Source: Desulfoscipio sp. XC116
Lineage (GTDB): Bacteria > Bacillota > Desulfotomaculia > Desulfotomaculales > Desulfallaceae
Length of the DNA: 64,000 nt
Reading direction: 5' to 3'
NCBI RefSeq assembly: GCF_039851975.1
Contig: NZ_CP156660.1
Span: 2,919,035 to 2,983,034 of the forward strand
Under the pieces are notes generated by a model, which had not been told where the DNA came from, did no database searches, and was given only the letters and a program-made list of their open reading frames with translations. Shown here one piece after another: positions 19,049 to 27,020 of the stretch; within the stretch, counting starts at the first letter, position 1; each line of letters begins with the position of its first letter. Both the position numbers and the translations under genes were made by a program.

Positions 19049-19579
19049 TTAGCCTGCTTGAATACTCGCCTCCAACCGGCCGACCATGTCGGCAAAAGCT
19101 CTGATCAGCCAATTTTGTTCCCGCTGTTTATCCGTAGAATGTCCCAGGGCGTTAGCTTGGTCTTTTACGGTATCGCCCTCTTTTTTTACAACCGTTTGCT
19201 GTTCCGCAGGATTAACTTCCCGCACAACTACAATACGATCGTTCTGCGGTTCAATCATTCCCAACTGGTGCACCGCTATAGCCTCGATATTTTCCAAGCT
19301 GGTCAATTGATTAACCTCGGCATATAGGTCATGGCTCTCCACGCGCAGCCGGGCCAGCTCCTTTTCAGCCGTGCCAATCCGATACCCGGTGATCAGCACC
19401 TGGGCGTAATAAAAAGCTATAATCAGGCAGCAGCAGAGACCGAGCAGCACCAAGCCCGTCAAGGCCAATCTCTCTTTTCTGAGCAGCCCGCGCACCGCCG
19501 GGCGCCTGCGAATACGCTTATCTTGCGCGGGCATTTCGGGCAGACCGTAATATTCCGTTTTTTCCCTGGCTACTATCAA
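19049..19579 (-). CDS. ftsL: FtsL-like septum formation initiator
   Basis: This is a bitopic protein with a basic cytoplasmic N-terminus (IRRRPAVRGLLRKER), one membrane helix (about 38-60) and a leucine-zipper-like coiled coil (about 65-95), the layout of FtsL/DivIC. FtsL joins FtsQ and the FtsB-type protein to recruit the septal synthase. At 176 residues it is longer than usual; the extra C-terminal part after residue 120 is polar and probably flexible. The TTG start at 19579 follows GGAGGG. It lies between rsmH and spoVD, the standard ftsL position, with only 3 bases to rsmH. Confidence 0.85.
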   Translation of the reverse strand: MIVAREKTEYYGLPEMPAQDKRIRRRPAVRGLLRKERLALTGLVLLGLCCCLIIAFYYAQVLITGYRIGTAEKELARLRVESHDLYAEVNQLTSLENIEAIAVHQLGMIEPQNDRIVVVREVNPAEQQTVVKKEGDTVKDQANALGHSTDKQREQNWLIRAFADMVGRLEASIQAG

Positions 19580-19582
19580 AAT

Positions 19583-20578
19583 TTATTCACCCTCCCGGCT
19601 GTTTAGAACAGAGCCTATTTTTTCCACCACCCGCAGCTTGGCACTGCGAGCACGAGGATTTTCATCCAACTCTTCACCAGACGGAGTTATTGGCCGCCTG
19701 GTAAGCAGTTTTATTTGAGGCTTTTGACCGCATATACATACGGGAAACTGCGGCGGGCATTTACACGGCCGGGCCAGTTCCGTAAATGTTTTCTTGGCAA
19801 TACGGTCCTCCAGTGAATGAAAGGTGATTACACAAAGACGACCGCCGGGTTTAAGCCGCTTTACAGCCGCTTGAAAAGCACCTGTTAAAATATCCAGCTC
19901 ATTGTTTACCGCTATGCGCAATGCCTGAAAAGTGCGTTTGGCGGGATGCGGACCTTCCCGGCGAGCCCGGGCCGGAATAGCGCTTTTAATTATCTCCACC
20001 AGTTCCCCGGTGGTGGAAATAACGCTGTTTTTTCTGTACTTAACAATGTAGGCGGCTATTCTCGACGCCCAGCGTTCTTCCCCGTAACGCCTTATGAGAA
20101 CAGCCAATTCCTGTTCGGACAGTTTATTTACCAAATCCCGTGCAGTAACCGGACCGGCAGTATCCATACGCATATCCAGCGGCGCGTCATGCATGTAACT
20201 AAAACCCCTGCCGGGGTTGTCCAATTGATAAGAACTCACCCCCAGATCAAACAAGAAACCGTCCACGGCATCAAGCCCAAGCTCCGCCAGCACCAGGGGA
20301 AGTTCTTTGAAATTAGATCGCACCAAAGTAAAACGGCCGGTATAAGGGGATAGTTTGGCTTCCGCAGCCTCCAGCGCCGCGGCATCCTGATCCAATCCCA
20401 CTAATTGCACACCGGGGCCGGTAGACTCCAAAAGGGCACGGGCATGCCCGCCCCCGCCAATAGTACAGTCAACAAAAACCCCTGCCACACCGGGGTTTAG
20501 TCCTTCCAACACCTGACCGATCATAACGGGCCTGTGGCTGAAAGGGAAATTATCATAATTACAGTCATTTGTTCGCAA
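19583..20578 (-). CDS. rsmH: 16S rRNA (cytosine(1402)-N(4))-methyltransferase RsmH
   Basis: RsmH methylates N4 of C1402 in the 16S rRNA decoding site with S-adenosylmethionine. The protein has about 331 residues, with the early [15 protein letters not shown] segment, the SAM loop [14 protein letters not shown], a [13 protein letters not shown] motif and the C-terminal [11 protein letters not shown]-like sequence ([14 protein letters not shown]). I use the TTG at 20578, preceded by AAGGTGAT; a GTG three codons upstream (20587) is in frame but overlaps that site. It is coupled to mraZ, whose stop lies 17 bases upstream. Confidence 0.94.
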   Translation of the reverse strand: MRTNDCNYDNFPFSHRPVMIGQVLEGLNPGVAGVFVDCTIGGGGHARALLESTGPGVQLVGLDQDAAALEAAEAKLSPYTGRFTLVRSNFKELPLVLAELGLDAVDGFLFDLGVSSYQLDNPGRGFSYMHDAPLDMRMDTAGPVTARDLVNKLSEQELAVLIRRYGEERWASRIAAYIVKYRKNSVISTTGELVEIIKSAIPARARREGPHPAKRTFQALRIAVNNELDILTGAFQAAVKRLKPGGRLCVITFHSLEDRIAKKTFTELARPCKCPPQFPVCICGQKPQIKLLTRRPITPSGEELDENPRARSAKLRVVEKIGSVLNSREGE

Positions 20579-20595
20579 ACCAATCACCTTGATTA

Positions 20596-21033
20596 TTATA
20601 TGCCCAAATCAAAATCCACAATCTTTTCAGCAATTTCTTCTACAGACGATGCGGATTCTGTATTATATTTTTCCCAGCGATCCTTAGCCCAGACCTCCAC
20701 CCGGCTGGAAACACCAATTACCATCACTTCTTTTTCCAACCCGGCATACTCTCTAAGATTGGCCGTTATTAAGACTCGTCCCTGTTTATCCAATTCACAC
20801 TCAGCGGCACCGGCAAAGAAAAATCTAACGAAAGCCCGGGCATCAGCTCGGGTAAAGGGCAAGGAGCGCATTTTCTGTTCAAGAGCAGACCACTCCTGCG
20901 GAGGATATGCAAACAGACAGCCGTCCAAACCCTTGGTAACGATAAATTTATCGCCCAGGCCTTCGCGGAAGCGGGCCGGTACAATCAGCCTTCCCTTAGC
21001 ATCTATAGTATGCTGGTATTCACCCAAAAACAT
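20596..21033 (-). CDS. mraZ: Transcriptional regulator MraZ
   Basis: MraZ is a ring-forming DNA-binding protein with two SpoVT/AbrB-like halves that represses its own dcw promoter. The 145-residue product begins [15 protein letters not shown], the family hallmark, and has the second-half repeat [13 protein letters not shown] near residues 76-88. I chose the ATG at 21033 because it matches the usual family start and has GGGGTG upstream; a GTG three codons earlier (21042) is in frame. The first gene of the dcw transcript, it sits 55 bases downstream of its own box array. Confidence 0.95.
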   Translation of the reverse strand: MFLGEYQHTIDAKGRLIVPARFREGLGDKFIVTKGLDGCLFAYPPQEWSALEQKMRSLPFTRADARAFVRFFFAGAAECELDKQGRVLITANLREYAGLEKEVMVIGVSSRVEVWAKDRWEKYNTESASSVEEIAEKIVDFDLGI

Positions 21034-21043
21034 GCCGGGCACC

Positions 21044-21126
21044 CCACTGTATTACACTATAAAACCACTTTACCCCACTTTGTACCACTATTAACTCATT
21101 CTATATTTTTTTTAAATCTCCTTCAA
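21044..21126 (-). promoter_or_regulatory. mraZ promoter with MraZ-box ladder
   Basis: On the minus strand a -35 TTGAAG (21121-21126) and a -10 TAGAAT (21098-21103) are 17 bases apart. Just downstream are five AGTGG-type boxes, seen on the plus strand as CCACT at 21085-21089, 21075-21079, 21065-21069, a degenerate ACACT at 21054-21058, and CCACT at 21044-21048. The spacing is 10-11 bp, the pattern bound by MraZ rings, here across the transcription start and leader of mraZ. Confidence 0.85.
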
Positions 21127-21160
21127 TAGTTCTAAAGTCCCAGCCAAAAATTTTCCCGCA

Positions 21161-21196
21161 CAAATAAAATAAACCAGAGCTGTTAGCTTCTGGTTT
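21161..21196 (-). terminator. Rho-independent terminator upstream of the dcw promoter
   Basis: AAACCAGA (21171-21178) pairs with TCTGGTTT (21189-21196), with further partial pairing inside. On the minus strand the stem runs into ATTTTATTTG. It ends the small gene at 21236-21520 and insulates the dcw promoter. Confidence 0.65.
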
Positions 21197-21235
21197 ACGG
21201 TAAAATTTCGTGTGCCCCATATATGCCGGAACAAA

Positions 21236-21520
21236 TTATAATCCCGTGTCAGGAGGAAATTTATTTTTTATGATTTCTCCTCTCTTATTATATATATCAA
21301 ACCCGGTCGGCTGTTTTACACGGTAAACAATTATGCCTATCGGCCCGTTTTCTCTTAAATCATCTGTTATATTAATTAAGTGTACAGCCTGATTTTGAGC
21401 TTGCTTATCGGGGTTTTGTCCCGGCCGGTTCCCTTCATACGGCCATTTCGCAGCTGTGCTTACTACCATAATAATCGCACAGAACAAGACCAAAGCACAA
21501 GTAAATATTAAGAGCTCCAT
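21236..21520 (-). CDS. Single-pass membrane protein, hypothetical
   Basis: A 94-residue protein with an N-terminal membrane helix (MELLIFTCALVLFCAIIMVV) and a hydrophilic remainder with no known motif; the C-terminal 50 residues (LINITDD...GIIVYRVKQPTGFDIYNKRG) look like a small beta-rich domain. I use the ATG at 21520, placed after GAGGGGTG; an in-frame GTG three codons upstream is possible. It stands alone between the terminator before mraZ and a long gene-poor stretch. No family is recognised. Confidence 0.55.
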   Translation of the reverse strand: MELLIFTCALVLFCAIIMVVSTAAKWPYEGNRPGQNPDKQAQNQAVHLINITDDLRENGPIGIIVYRVKQPTGFDIYNKRGEIIKNKFPPDTGL

Positions 21521-21877
21521 CGCTAGCACCCCTCTTTTCCCCGGCCGGCATGTTTACAGATAATCACCAATTAACTTGACAACCGGCGCTTATGATAATT
21601 ACCACCCACACACAACCCTTATAAATTTAAAATTATTTTTCCCTGCACTGTTAATATTTATTTTCCCCATTTCTTTTGATACTTATATATTATGTTATGT
21701 TAACAAAATAATACCTTTTATACATCGCACCCGGGTATGAGTATAAAGGGCGCCCCACTTTGTCTCATTCAATAGAACCCGTTTGGCCTATCTGTTCTCT
21801 AGGCTATGGCTTTAAAATACTTGAACACTACTTACCAATAAGAGACGAAAAGCTTGCATATAATAACCTCCGTTACG
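21521..21877. other. Intergenic stretch with no supported gene
   Basis: This AT-rich region probably holds the promoter of the small gene at 21236-21520 (a minus-strand TTGTCA at about 21575-21580 is a possible -35). A 73-codon plus-strand frame runs through it from 21760 without a ribosome site and continues across the terminator at 21878-21909; I do not call it. Confidence 0.4.
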
Positions 21878-21909
21878 ACAAAAAAGGTGCTAACTTTCGT
21901 TGCACCTTT
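21878..21909 (-). terminator. Rho-independent terminator of the NarL-type gene
   Basis: AAAGGTGC (21883-21890) pairs with GCACCTTT (21902-21909), and on the minus strand a run of Ts follows the stem. It lies about 90 bases after the stop of the regulator at 22000-22698. Confidence 0.75.
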
Positions 21910-21999
21910 ATCCTAGCAAACATGTTTTTTTTAAACATCCACCGTTTGAATGACGTTAAGTATGATTATTACAATATCTAAAGCACCTAAAGTGTGGTA

Positions 22000-22698
22000 T
22001 CATTCATTCATTACATCATCCATATTCACCAAATACTTGTTATGCATTTCAAAAAGAATAACTTTCGTCCTATTTTTTAATCCCAGCTTGCGTAAAATAC
22101 TGCTTACGTGTGTCTTAACCGTAGGTTGACTTATGTAAAGCGCTTTTCCTATCTCCTTATTTGAATAATTCCGCACTATAAGCTTGTATATCTCCAGCTC
22201 CCTGACCGTAAGAGGCAGCCTTCCGCCTGCTTCATAATTTTCCATTTTATCTTCAACGCTCATCTCACAACCGGGCAAGTTCTCATTATTATTAAAAACA
22301 CACTTCAAAGACCATGGCAGACACATTACACCCGCCTTACAAGTTAACTCTATCGCACTAACCAGGTGACAAGGAAGCATAGTTTCAGAGATACAACCGT
22401 CAATTCCCATATTGACTGCGGCACGAACCTCCTCATATGTGCTGCCGGTGCTAAACACAAATACTTTTGTATAAGGACAAACCTTTTTTATCATTTGTAT
22501 TATTGCTGCAACATTTTCTCCCGGTTCTAATCCGTAAAGAATCACATCAGGTTGTATTTGTTGGAGGTTTTTAGCTGTATCCTCTCTGCAGTTGCTCACG
22601 CCAATGATTTCAAAACCCTTATTAGAAGTAAATATAGCAGACAAGCCTTGACGCATAGCCTGGTTGTCGCTTAAAACAAATAGTTGGATTTTATTCAT
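22000..22698 (-). CDS. NarL/LuxR-type regulator with a degenerate receiver
   Basis: The 232-residue protein has a receiver-like domain (1-120) and a C-terminal LuxR helix-turn-helix (about 167-228, LTVRELEIYKLIVRNYSNKEIGKALYIS split over two helices, then QPTVKTHV). The receiver lacks the usual phosphorylation site: where the family has an Asp after the third strand there is Gly56 (DVILYGLEP), and the conserved Lys is Glu105. Control by phosphorylation is therefore unlikely. The ATG at 22698 follows GGAGGCGGGG. Its long leader carries a candidate c-di-GMP-I riboswitch and terminator, so expression rather than phosphorylation may be the input. The target genes are unknown; no sensor kinase is adjacent. 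Confidence 0.85.
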   Translation of the reverse strand: MNKIQLFVLSDNQAMRQGLSAIFTSNKGFEIIGVSNCREDTAKNLQQIQPDVILYGLEPGENVAAIIQMIKKVCPYTKVFVFSTGSTYEEVRAAVNMGIDGCISETMLPCHLVSAIELTCKAGVMCLPWSLKCVFNNNENLPGCEMSVEDKMENYEAGGRLPLTVRELEIYKLIVRNYSNKEIGKALYISQPTVKTHVSSILRKLGLKNRTKVILFEMHNKYLVNMDDVMNE

Positions 22699-22759
22699 AT
22701 ACCCCGCCTCCAAGTAATTCTCCATGTAAATCTGTAAGATATTGCCATATATGCAGCAA

Positions 22760-22800
22760 TAATAAAAGCCGAAGAAAGGCGGAAATTGCCTATCTTCGGC
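22760..22800 (-). terminator. Leader terminator under riboswitch control
   Basis: On the minus strand GCCGAAGA pairs with TCTTCGGC (22793-22800 with 22768-22775), extended by AGGC/GCCT inside, followed by TTTTATTATT. Its 5' arm overlaps the 3' end of the aptamer's P1, so aptamer folding and this hairpin are mutually exclusive. It lies about 60 bases upstream of the regulator's ATG. Confidence 0.8.
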
Positions 22801-22875
22801 AGCCAGTTAGTTAATAAAGCCTTCAATGCAGTTCCTGGCTTTGCGCTCTCCCTTTAAGAAAGATTGCCCTTTCGG
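22797..22875 (-). ncRNA. Candidate c-di-GMP-I (GEMM) riboswitch aptamer
   Basis: The minus-strand leader reads AAGGGCAAT, then a hairpin TCTTTC-TTAAA-GGGAGA, then the conserved GCGCAAAGCCA, then GCCAG closing with CTGGC about 30 bases later, and finally TGCC, which pairs back to GGCA. This order (GGGCA, hairpin, CGCAAAGCC, second arm, TGCC) is that of GEMM class I RNAs sensing cyclic di-GMP. Some positions differ from consensus (AGCGC instead of GACGC; the first loop is not GNRA), so a relative sensing another dinucleotide is possible. Since P1 overlaps the terminator arm, ligand binding should switch the gene on. Confidence 0.6.
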
Positions 22876-23191
22876 TATAGGTATTAGTATTATATCTTCT
22901 TTCTACATTAGTATACCATACTTAGAAGCCGTTTCCAGGGGTAATAAACATTAGCACCATAATAAATTTATTACATAATTTTAAATTATATTACATCATT
23001 TGATCCAATATACTATATTTCTTAATAAAAGTATGTCTTTTCAAGAGAAGTATTAGTCTTTTAAATTATTAATAAGGCAGTACAACCAACATCGCAGCTA
23101 AACTTCCATCACTTTTTCATCAACCATATACAACTATCGGCTTCCACTATCTTAATCCTTTATTGCAGATTTTCAACCAATCTCGACTTTA

Positions 23192-23968
23192 CTATAAAAA
23201 TAATACCTTCGCATAACCCGCTTTTTGTAAAAAATATCGAACACTCTTGAATTGATACCCAACCTGCCCCGGCTCATGAGCGTCGGAGCCCGTGGTTACC
23301 GGTACCGCATAATTTCTACATGCTTGCAGCAGGCCTAATGCGGGGTATATCTCCCTCGCCGGTACTCTTAGCCCGGCAGTATTGACCTCTGCGCAAACGC
23401 CCGCTTCCGCAAATGTACGGGCAGTTTTATCATATACCTCCCGCAAGTCGCCTTGTGGCCGGTAACCGAATTTTTTAATTAGGTCCGGATGGGCCAGCAC
23501 ATTAAAAAGCCCGCTCCGAGCAGCCTGTCGCACCAAACTAAAGTATTGACGGAACAAGCCGTCTATATCAATATGCTTATATTTATCCAGATAAGCAGGG
23601 TTATCAAATCCCCAGCCGTCTATAAAATGCACCGAACCCAGTACATAATCAAACTGATACCGGCCCAATATTTTTTTTAGCTCCCCCTCAAAACCAGGTA
23701 TGTAATCAGCCTCTATACCCAGCTTGATAGGGATGTGGGGATAAGCTGCGCGCAGTATTTCCACTTCGTTTACATACTCCGCAAGAATATCCAGCGACAT
23801 GGCAATACCCGGGTCCCGATCCTTTTCACTCAGCCAGTACATAGGAATGTGGTCGGCAAAACCTATTTCCGGCAACCCCAATTCCAAAGCCCTTTCCACG
23901 TATTCCCACATTTCACCTCTGGCATGTCCGCAGCGGGCGGTGTGTATATGATAATCCGGCAAAAGCAT
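23192..23968 (-). CDS. PHP-family phosphatase, histidinol-phosphatase (HisK/HisJ) type
   Basis: The 258-residue protein carries the metal-binding motifs of the PHP superfamily in order: DYHIHTARCGHA (5-16), FADHIP, GIEADY, GSVHFIDGW, LAHPDLIKKFG and GSDAHEPGQVG. The pattern is that of the HisJ/HisK histidinol-phosphate phosphatases, which carry out the penultimate step of histidine synthesis. No other his gene is near, so a different phosphoester substrate is possible. The ATG is 2 bases after the stop of the MetE-like gene, indicating co-transcription. No terminator was found downstream in the AT-rich stretch. Confidence 0.8.
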   Translation of the reverse strand: MLLPDYHIHTARCGHARGEMWEYVERALELGLPEIGFADHIPMYWLSEKDRDPGIAMSLDILAEYVNEVEILRAAYPHIPIKLGIEADYIPGFEGELKKILGRYQFDYVLGSVHFIDGWGFDNPAYLDKYKHIDIDGLFRQYFSLVRQAARSGLFNVLAHPDLIKKFGYRPQGDLREVYDKTARTFAEAGVCAEVNTAGLRVPAREIYPALGLLQACRNYAVPVTTGSDAHEPGQVGYQFKSVRYFLQKAGYAKVLFL

Positions 23969-23970
23969 AT

Positions 23971-25062
23971 CTATATACCAGCCGCCATTGCCATAACTTT
24001 CTCTGATACCTCTCTGGTAAGCAGATAAATTCGCTCCGCCAGCGCGGGCTCCAACAAACCAGTGCCGCAGGCCGGGGTAATCAGGCTCTGTCGCAACAGC
24101 ATCACCCGCTCCACGCCACGCTTACCGAGCTCCGTCCAAAGTCGTTCCAACCGGGCCAGCAGCGTATCCGCGTCCTCGTCAAAAGCCTTATCCAACGTGG
24201 GTACAATACCCCAGGCTATTACACCACCACGTTCCAGATATTTTTTCATTTCCTTCACATAGGGAAGCAAAGATTCGCCAAACTGGTAGATATCCAGATT
24301 AACTATTTCCAAATTAGCTTCATACAACAATGACCAGTCGATAGCGTCACAGGAGTGCACCCCGGCCAGCCCGCCCGCGGTATGTATGCCGGCAAAAACT
24401 GCGTTTAAGTCGTTAAGTACCATTTCCCGGGTGACAGTGATATAACTGCTGCTGCCATATACCCGTACGCCAGGCTCGTCCACGAAAATTATCACCGGCA
24501 GACTCATTTTACTCAATTCCGATGCCTGCCAGCAGGCATGCATCGCCAGCGTTTTAACCAACACGTCCCGCAGCTGTTCCTCGTAATAAGCCAGTCTGCC
24601 CCGCTCATCTTTTAGCTGAAAGCCAATGGTCAGCGGCCCGGCCAGGTGTCCCTTTAAATAACGGGCCATACCGGTACCATTGGCCCGTATATCTTCCATA
24701 AAAGCATAAAAGCCCGAAGCGGATGCCGGAGGAAAAGCAAATGTCTTAAGAGCTTTCTCATCCCCCGCTTCAGCGGCCAAATAGACGGAATAAAACTCGG
24801 TAAGCCGATTGGGCCAATCCTGGCTATCCACCGGAAACACTACTTTATCCCCTCTTTTTTCCAGTAGGCCTATTCTTACCAAAGGGTCAAGGAACTGGTG
24901 TACAAAACCCTCGTCCCCACCACGCCGGGGCAATTGGGGCCAGTGGGGAATAACAGGCATATTCCGCCGGATTAATTGCAACGCGGGACCGGCTTCCACA
25001 AAAGGCATACTGCCGATACCGGCAGCCAATCCCCGGGGTGTAAATTCAAAAGTAGCTGCCAA
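23971..25062 (-). CDS. MetE/UROD-superfamily protein (methionine synthase-like)
   Basis: A 363-residue TIM-barrel protein related to cobalamin-independent methionine synthase C-terminal domains and uroporphyrinogen decarboxylases. The family signs are the N-terminal GIGSMPF, a central LAGPLTIGFQL, FVDEPGVRVYG, GLAGVHSCDAIDW with a zinc-type His-x-Cys, and LITPACGTGLL. The His-x-Cys plus later Cys suggests a zinc-bound thiol substrate. It is too short for full MetE, lacking the N-terminal half; such stand-alone proteins in anaerobes are likely corrinoid-linked or folate-linked methyltransferases, but the substrate is unknown. The TTG start at 25062 follows GGAGGG. It lies in a string of five minus-strand genes. 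Confidence 0.7.
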   Translation of the reverse strand: MAATFEFTPRGLAAGIGSMPFVEAGPALQLIRRNMPVIPHWPQLPRRGGDEGFVHQFLDPLVRIGLLEKRGDKVVFPVDSQDWPNRLTEFYSVYLAAEAGDEKALKTFAFPPASASGFYAFMEDIRANGTGMARYLKGHLAGPLTIGFQLKDERGRLAYYEEQLRDVLVKTLAMHACWQASELSKMSLPVIIFVDEPGVRVYGSSSYITVTREMVLNDLNAVFAGIHTAGGLAGVHSCDAIDWSLLYEANLEIVNLDIYQFGESLLPYVKEMKKYLERGGVIAWGIVPTLDKAFDEDADTLLARLERLWTELGKRGVERVMLLRQSLITPACGTGLLEPALAERIYLLTREVSEKVMAMAAGI

Positions 25063-25094
25063 AACAATCCCTCCAAAAAGAATGTAAACCAGTT

Positions 25095-26066
25095 TTAATT
25101 ATATAACTTTCGTTTAATTTCATCCAGCGCTTTAACAGCCGCTAATTCTCCCTGGTCAATGCAGTATCTCACGCGCTTAATATCCCAGGGATCAGCATTG
25201 ATTACGGGCCGTATCACTACATCGGCATAACGTTCCAGTTTTAGGTTAATCCCCTCGGAGATAACAATTTCAAAACTGTTGCCTAAAAGCTTAATTATAT
25301 TGCTTATTCCGTCCACCCGGCGACCGCTGTACCCTACATCAACGGCAATAACAAAATCAGCCCCCATGCAGCGCGTCGCATAGGCCGGCACATTTTCCCG
25401 GATGCCCCCGTCCACCAGTATGCGATCACCCAACCGCACAGGTTCAAAAATACCCGGCACGGCGGCACTGGCCCTGGCAGCCAGTGCCACCGACTGGCCC
25501 CTGATAAATACGTTCTTTGGCGGAATCATTGTGCGTAAATTTATGGGTGAGCCGCCCTCTGCACCGTCGGGGTATTTAGCCATTATAAATTGTTTTACAT
25601 TGGAATCAGAATTGCGGTCCAGGAATACAACCAGCGTGCCGTCTCGCGCATCCACGGCTGTTATACCCAATGGAATTTCGGTCTGACCAAACAAACGTTG
25701 ACAACCAACATATTTGTTAAGCAACGCTTTGATTTTATGGCCCCTCATTAGCCCCATCGGGCTGTTTATCGGGTAAGGTATATGCAATATGCGGGCTATA
25801 ACATCCCCGGCTATTAAAAACAAGTTGAAAAGCATGGTTCCATAATCAAAAATATCACGCGAACGCAATTGCATGGCTATTTGCTCCATGCGCTCCGGAC
25901 TGTAACCAGAGGCGTATAAAGCAGCCACAATGCCGCCTGAACTGGTTCCAACCACTATGTCAATGGGAATGCCGGCTTTTTTTAATACTTTCAGAACCCC
26001 TATATGAGCCATACCCCGTATGGCCCCGCCACCCAATGCCACTCCCACCAGCGGTCTGGCAGCCAT
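25095..26066 (-). CDS. Patatin-like phospholipase/esterase (RssA type)
   Basis: Patatin-like proteins are serine hydrolases acting on acyl lipids. The 323-residue protein has the oxyanion loop GGGAIRGMAHIG near residues 13-24, the nucleophile elbow GTSSG, and the dyad motif DGGIRENVP, with a conserved ASAAVPGIFEP before it. Length fits single-domain RssA/YlbK proteins. The frame opens upstream at 26102, but the ATG at 26066 has GAGGCGGTGG before it and gives the usual start next to GVALGGG. It is followed after 32 bases by the MetE-like gene. The substrate is unknown. Confidence 0.85.
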   Translation of the reverse strand: MAARPLVGVALGGGAIRGMAHIGVLKVLKKAGIPIDIVVGTSSGGIVAALYASGYSPERMEQIAMQLRSRDIFDYGTMLFNLFLIAGDVIARILHIPYPINSPMGLMRGHKIKALLNKYVGCQRLFGQTEIPLGITAVDARDGTLVVFLDRNSDSNVKQFIMAKYPDGAEGGSPINLRTMIPPKNVFIRGQSVALAARASAAVPGIFEPVRLGDRILVDGGIRENVPAYATRCMGADFVIAVDVGYSGRRVDGISNIIKLLGNSFEIVISEGINLKLERYADVVIRPVINADPWDIKRVRYCIDQGELAAVKALDEIKRKLYN

Positions 26067-26129
26067 AAAAAACCACCGCCTCATCTCAAGTACTACTACC
26101 ATTGTATGAAAAGGCGATGGTATTGTGTG

Positions 26130-26279
26130 CTATTTTTCTCGCTGCAGCCGGTCCAGCTCTTCTTCCAATTCCTCCAACTGGATTACCATAGACGGTTTTA
26201 AAGAATGAGCCGGAAACCTTTTTTTCAAGTCAGCGATTTGCTCTTTTAGCTCCTTGATCTTGATTTCCCGTTCAAACAA
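26130..26279 (-). CDS. 49-aa charged coiled-coil protein
   Basis: This short gene starts at a TTG (26279) behind GAGGGGTG and ends with TAG at 26130-26132. The product (FEREIKIKELKEQIADLKKRF..., then QLEELEEELDRLQREK) is two amphipathic helices separated by PAHSLKP, so it should form a helical hairpin or dimer. The heptad pattern and normal codon use argue that it is real. I recognise no function. It lies between fur and the patatin gene, in the same direction, and may be an accessory protein or regulator of one of them. Confidence 0.65.
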   Translation of the reverse strand: MFEREIKIKELKEQIADLKKRFPAHSLKPSMVIQLEELEEELDRLQREK

Positions 26280-26376
26280 AGTCTACACCCCTCAGCCTTG
26301 TGACAGATCTCTCAAACACCGGCGCTAATATTAAATTGTAAAGACAATTAATCGATAATCAACCTTAATTCCACTG

Positions 26377-26829
26377 TTACTTTTTATTCTTTCGCGTACA
26401 ATCCCCGCACTGGCCAAAAATCTTCAGCTCGTGATCACTGATGGTGAAGTCATAAGTGTTGGTAACCCGGTCCTCTAAGTCTTCCAATAAATCCTCGTTC
26501 ATTTCAATAATTCTACCGCATGTAATACAAATAAGATGATGATGCCTGTGCCCATCCTTGTTCTCCGTACCAAATTCATAACGTTTACGTCCATCGCCAA
26601 AATCCGTGCTTTGTATGATATCAAAATTTGAAAAAAGCTCAAGCGTGCGATAAACCGTAGCTAATCCCACATCAGGTACTCTTTGCTTCACCAGGTTATA
26701 CACTTCTTCGGCACTCAAATGCTTATCTTTGTTCTCCAACAACACGCAAAGCACATGCTCCCGTTTAGGGGTCATTTTGTATTCGTGAGCACGCAATTTT
26801 TCCTCTACTTCTCCGATTACTCCGCGCAT
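26377..26829 (-). CDS. fur: Fur-family metal-dependent regulator
   Basis: The 150-residue protein has an N-terminal winged helix (MTPKREHVLCVLLEN...SAEEVYNLVKQRVPDVGLATVYRTL) and a C-terminal dimer domain with the metal ligands HRHHH, CITCG and CGDC (the two CxxC pairs bind structural zinc). This is the Fur/PerR/Zur family; the sensed metal cannot be told from sequence alone, but the histidine cluster fits iron or peroxide sensing. The ATG is preceded by GGTGGTGG. A good promoter lies at 26861-26890. A possible target operator is at 28729-28743, in this window. Confidence 0.9.
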   Translation of the reverse strand: MRGVIGEVEEKLRAHEYKMTPKREHVLCVLLENKDKHLSAEEVYNLVKQRVPDVGLATVYRTLELFSNFDIIQSTDFGDGRKRYEFGTENKDGHRHHHLICITCGRIIEMNEDLLEDLEDRVTNTYDFTISDHELKIFGQCGDCTRKNKK

Positions 26830-26860
26830 TAAACCACCACCAAACGTTTCTTATGTGAAT

Positions 26861-26890
26861 AGTATATAAAACATTTCACAGTCCTGTCAA
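26861..26890 (-). promoter_or_regulatory. Promoter of fur
   Basis: On the minus strand TTGACA (26885-26890) and TATACT (26861-26866) are separated by 18 bases, giving a start about 25 bases upstream of the fur ATG. Confidence 0.7.
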
Positions 26891-26944
26891 TATGAACGTA
26901 TGTCAATAATATTTTTTTTCGATATTCCTATCAATATTTAGAAG

Positions 26945-26973
26945 CAAAAGCCCCGGAGATGACCGGGGGCTTG
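26945..26973 (-). terminator. Rho-independent terminator of the carboxypeptidase gene
   Basis: AGCCCCCGG / CCGGGGCT stem (26949-26971) followed on the minus strand by TTTTGCTT; 48 bases after the stop of the gene at 27021-28286. Confidence 0.8.
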
Positions 26974-27020
26974 CCAACAGTAATAATATACATCTTTTAT
27001 AGATAGCAGTGGTTAGTTGC

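Noticed and set aside
21760-21981. A 73-codon plus-strand frame
   Set aside because: It starts with TTG without a ribosome site and runs through the terminator of the convergent regulator gene.
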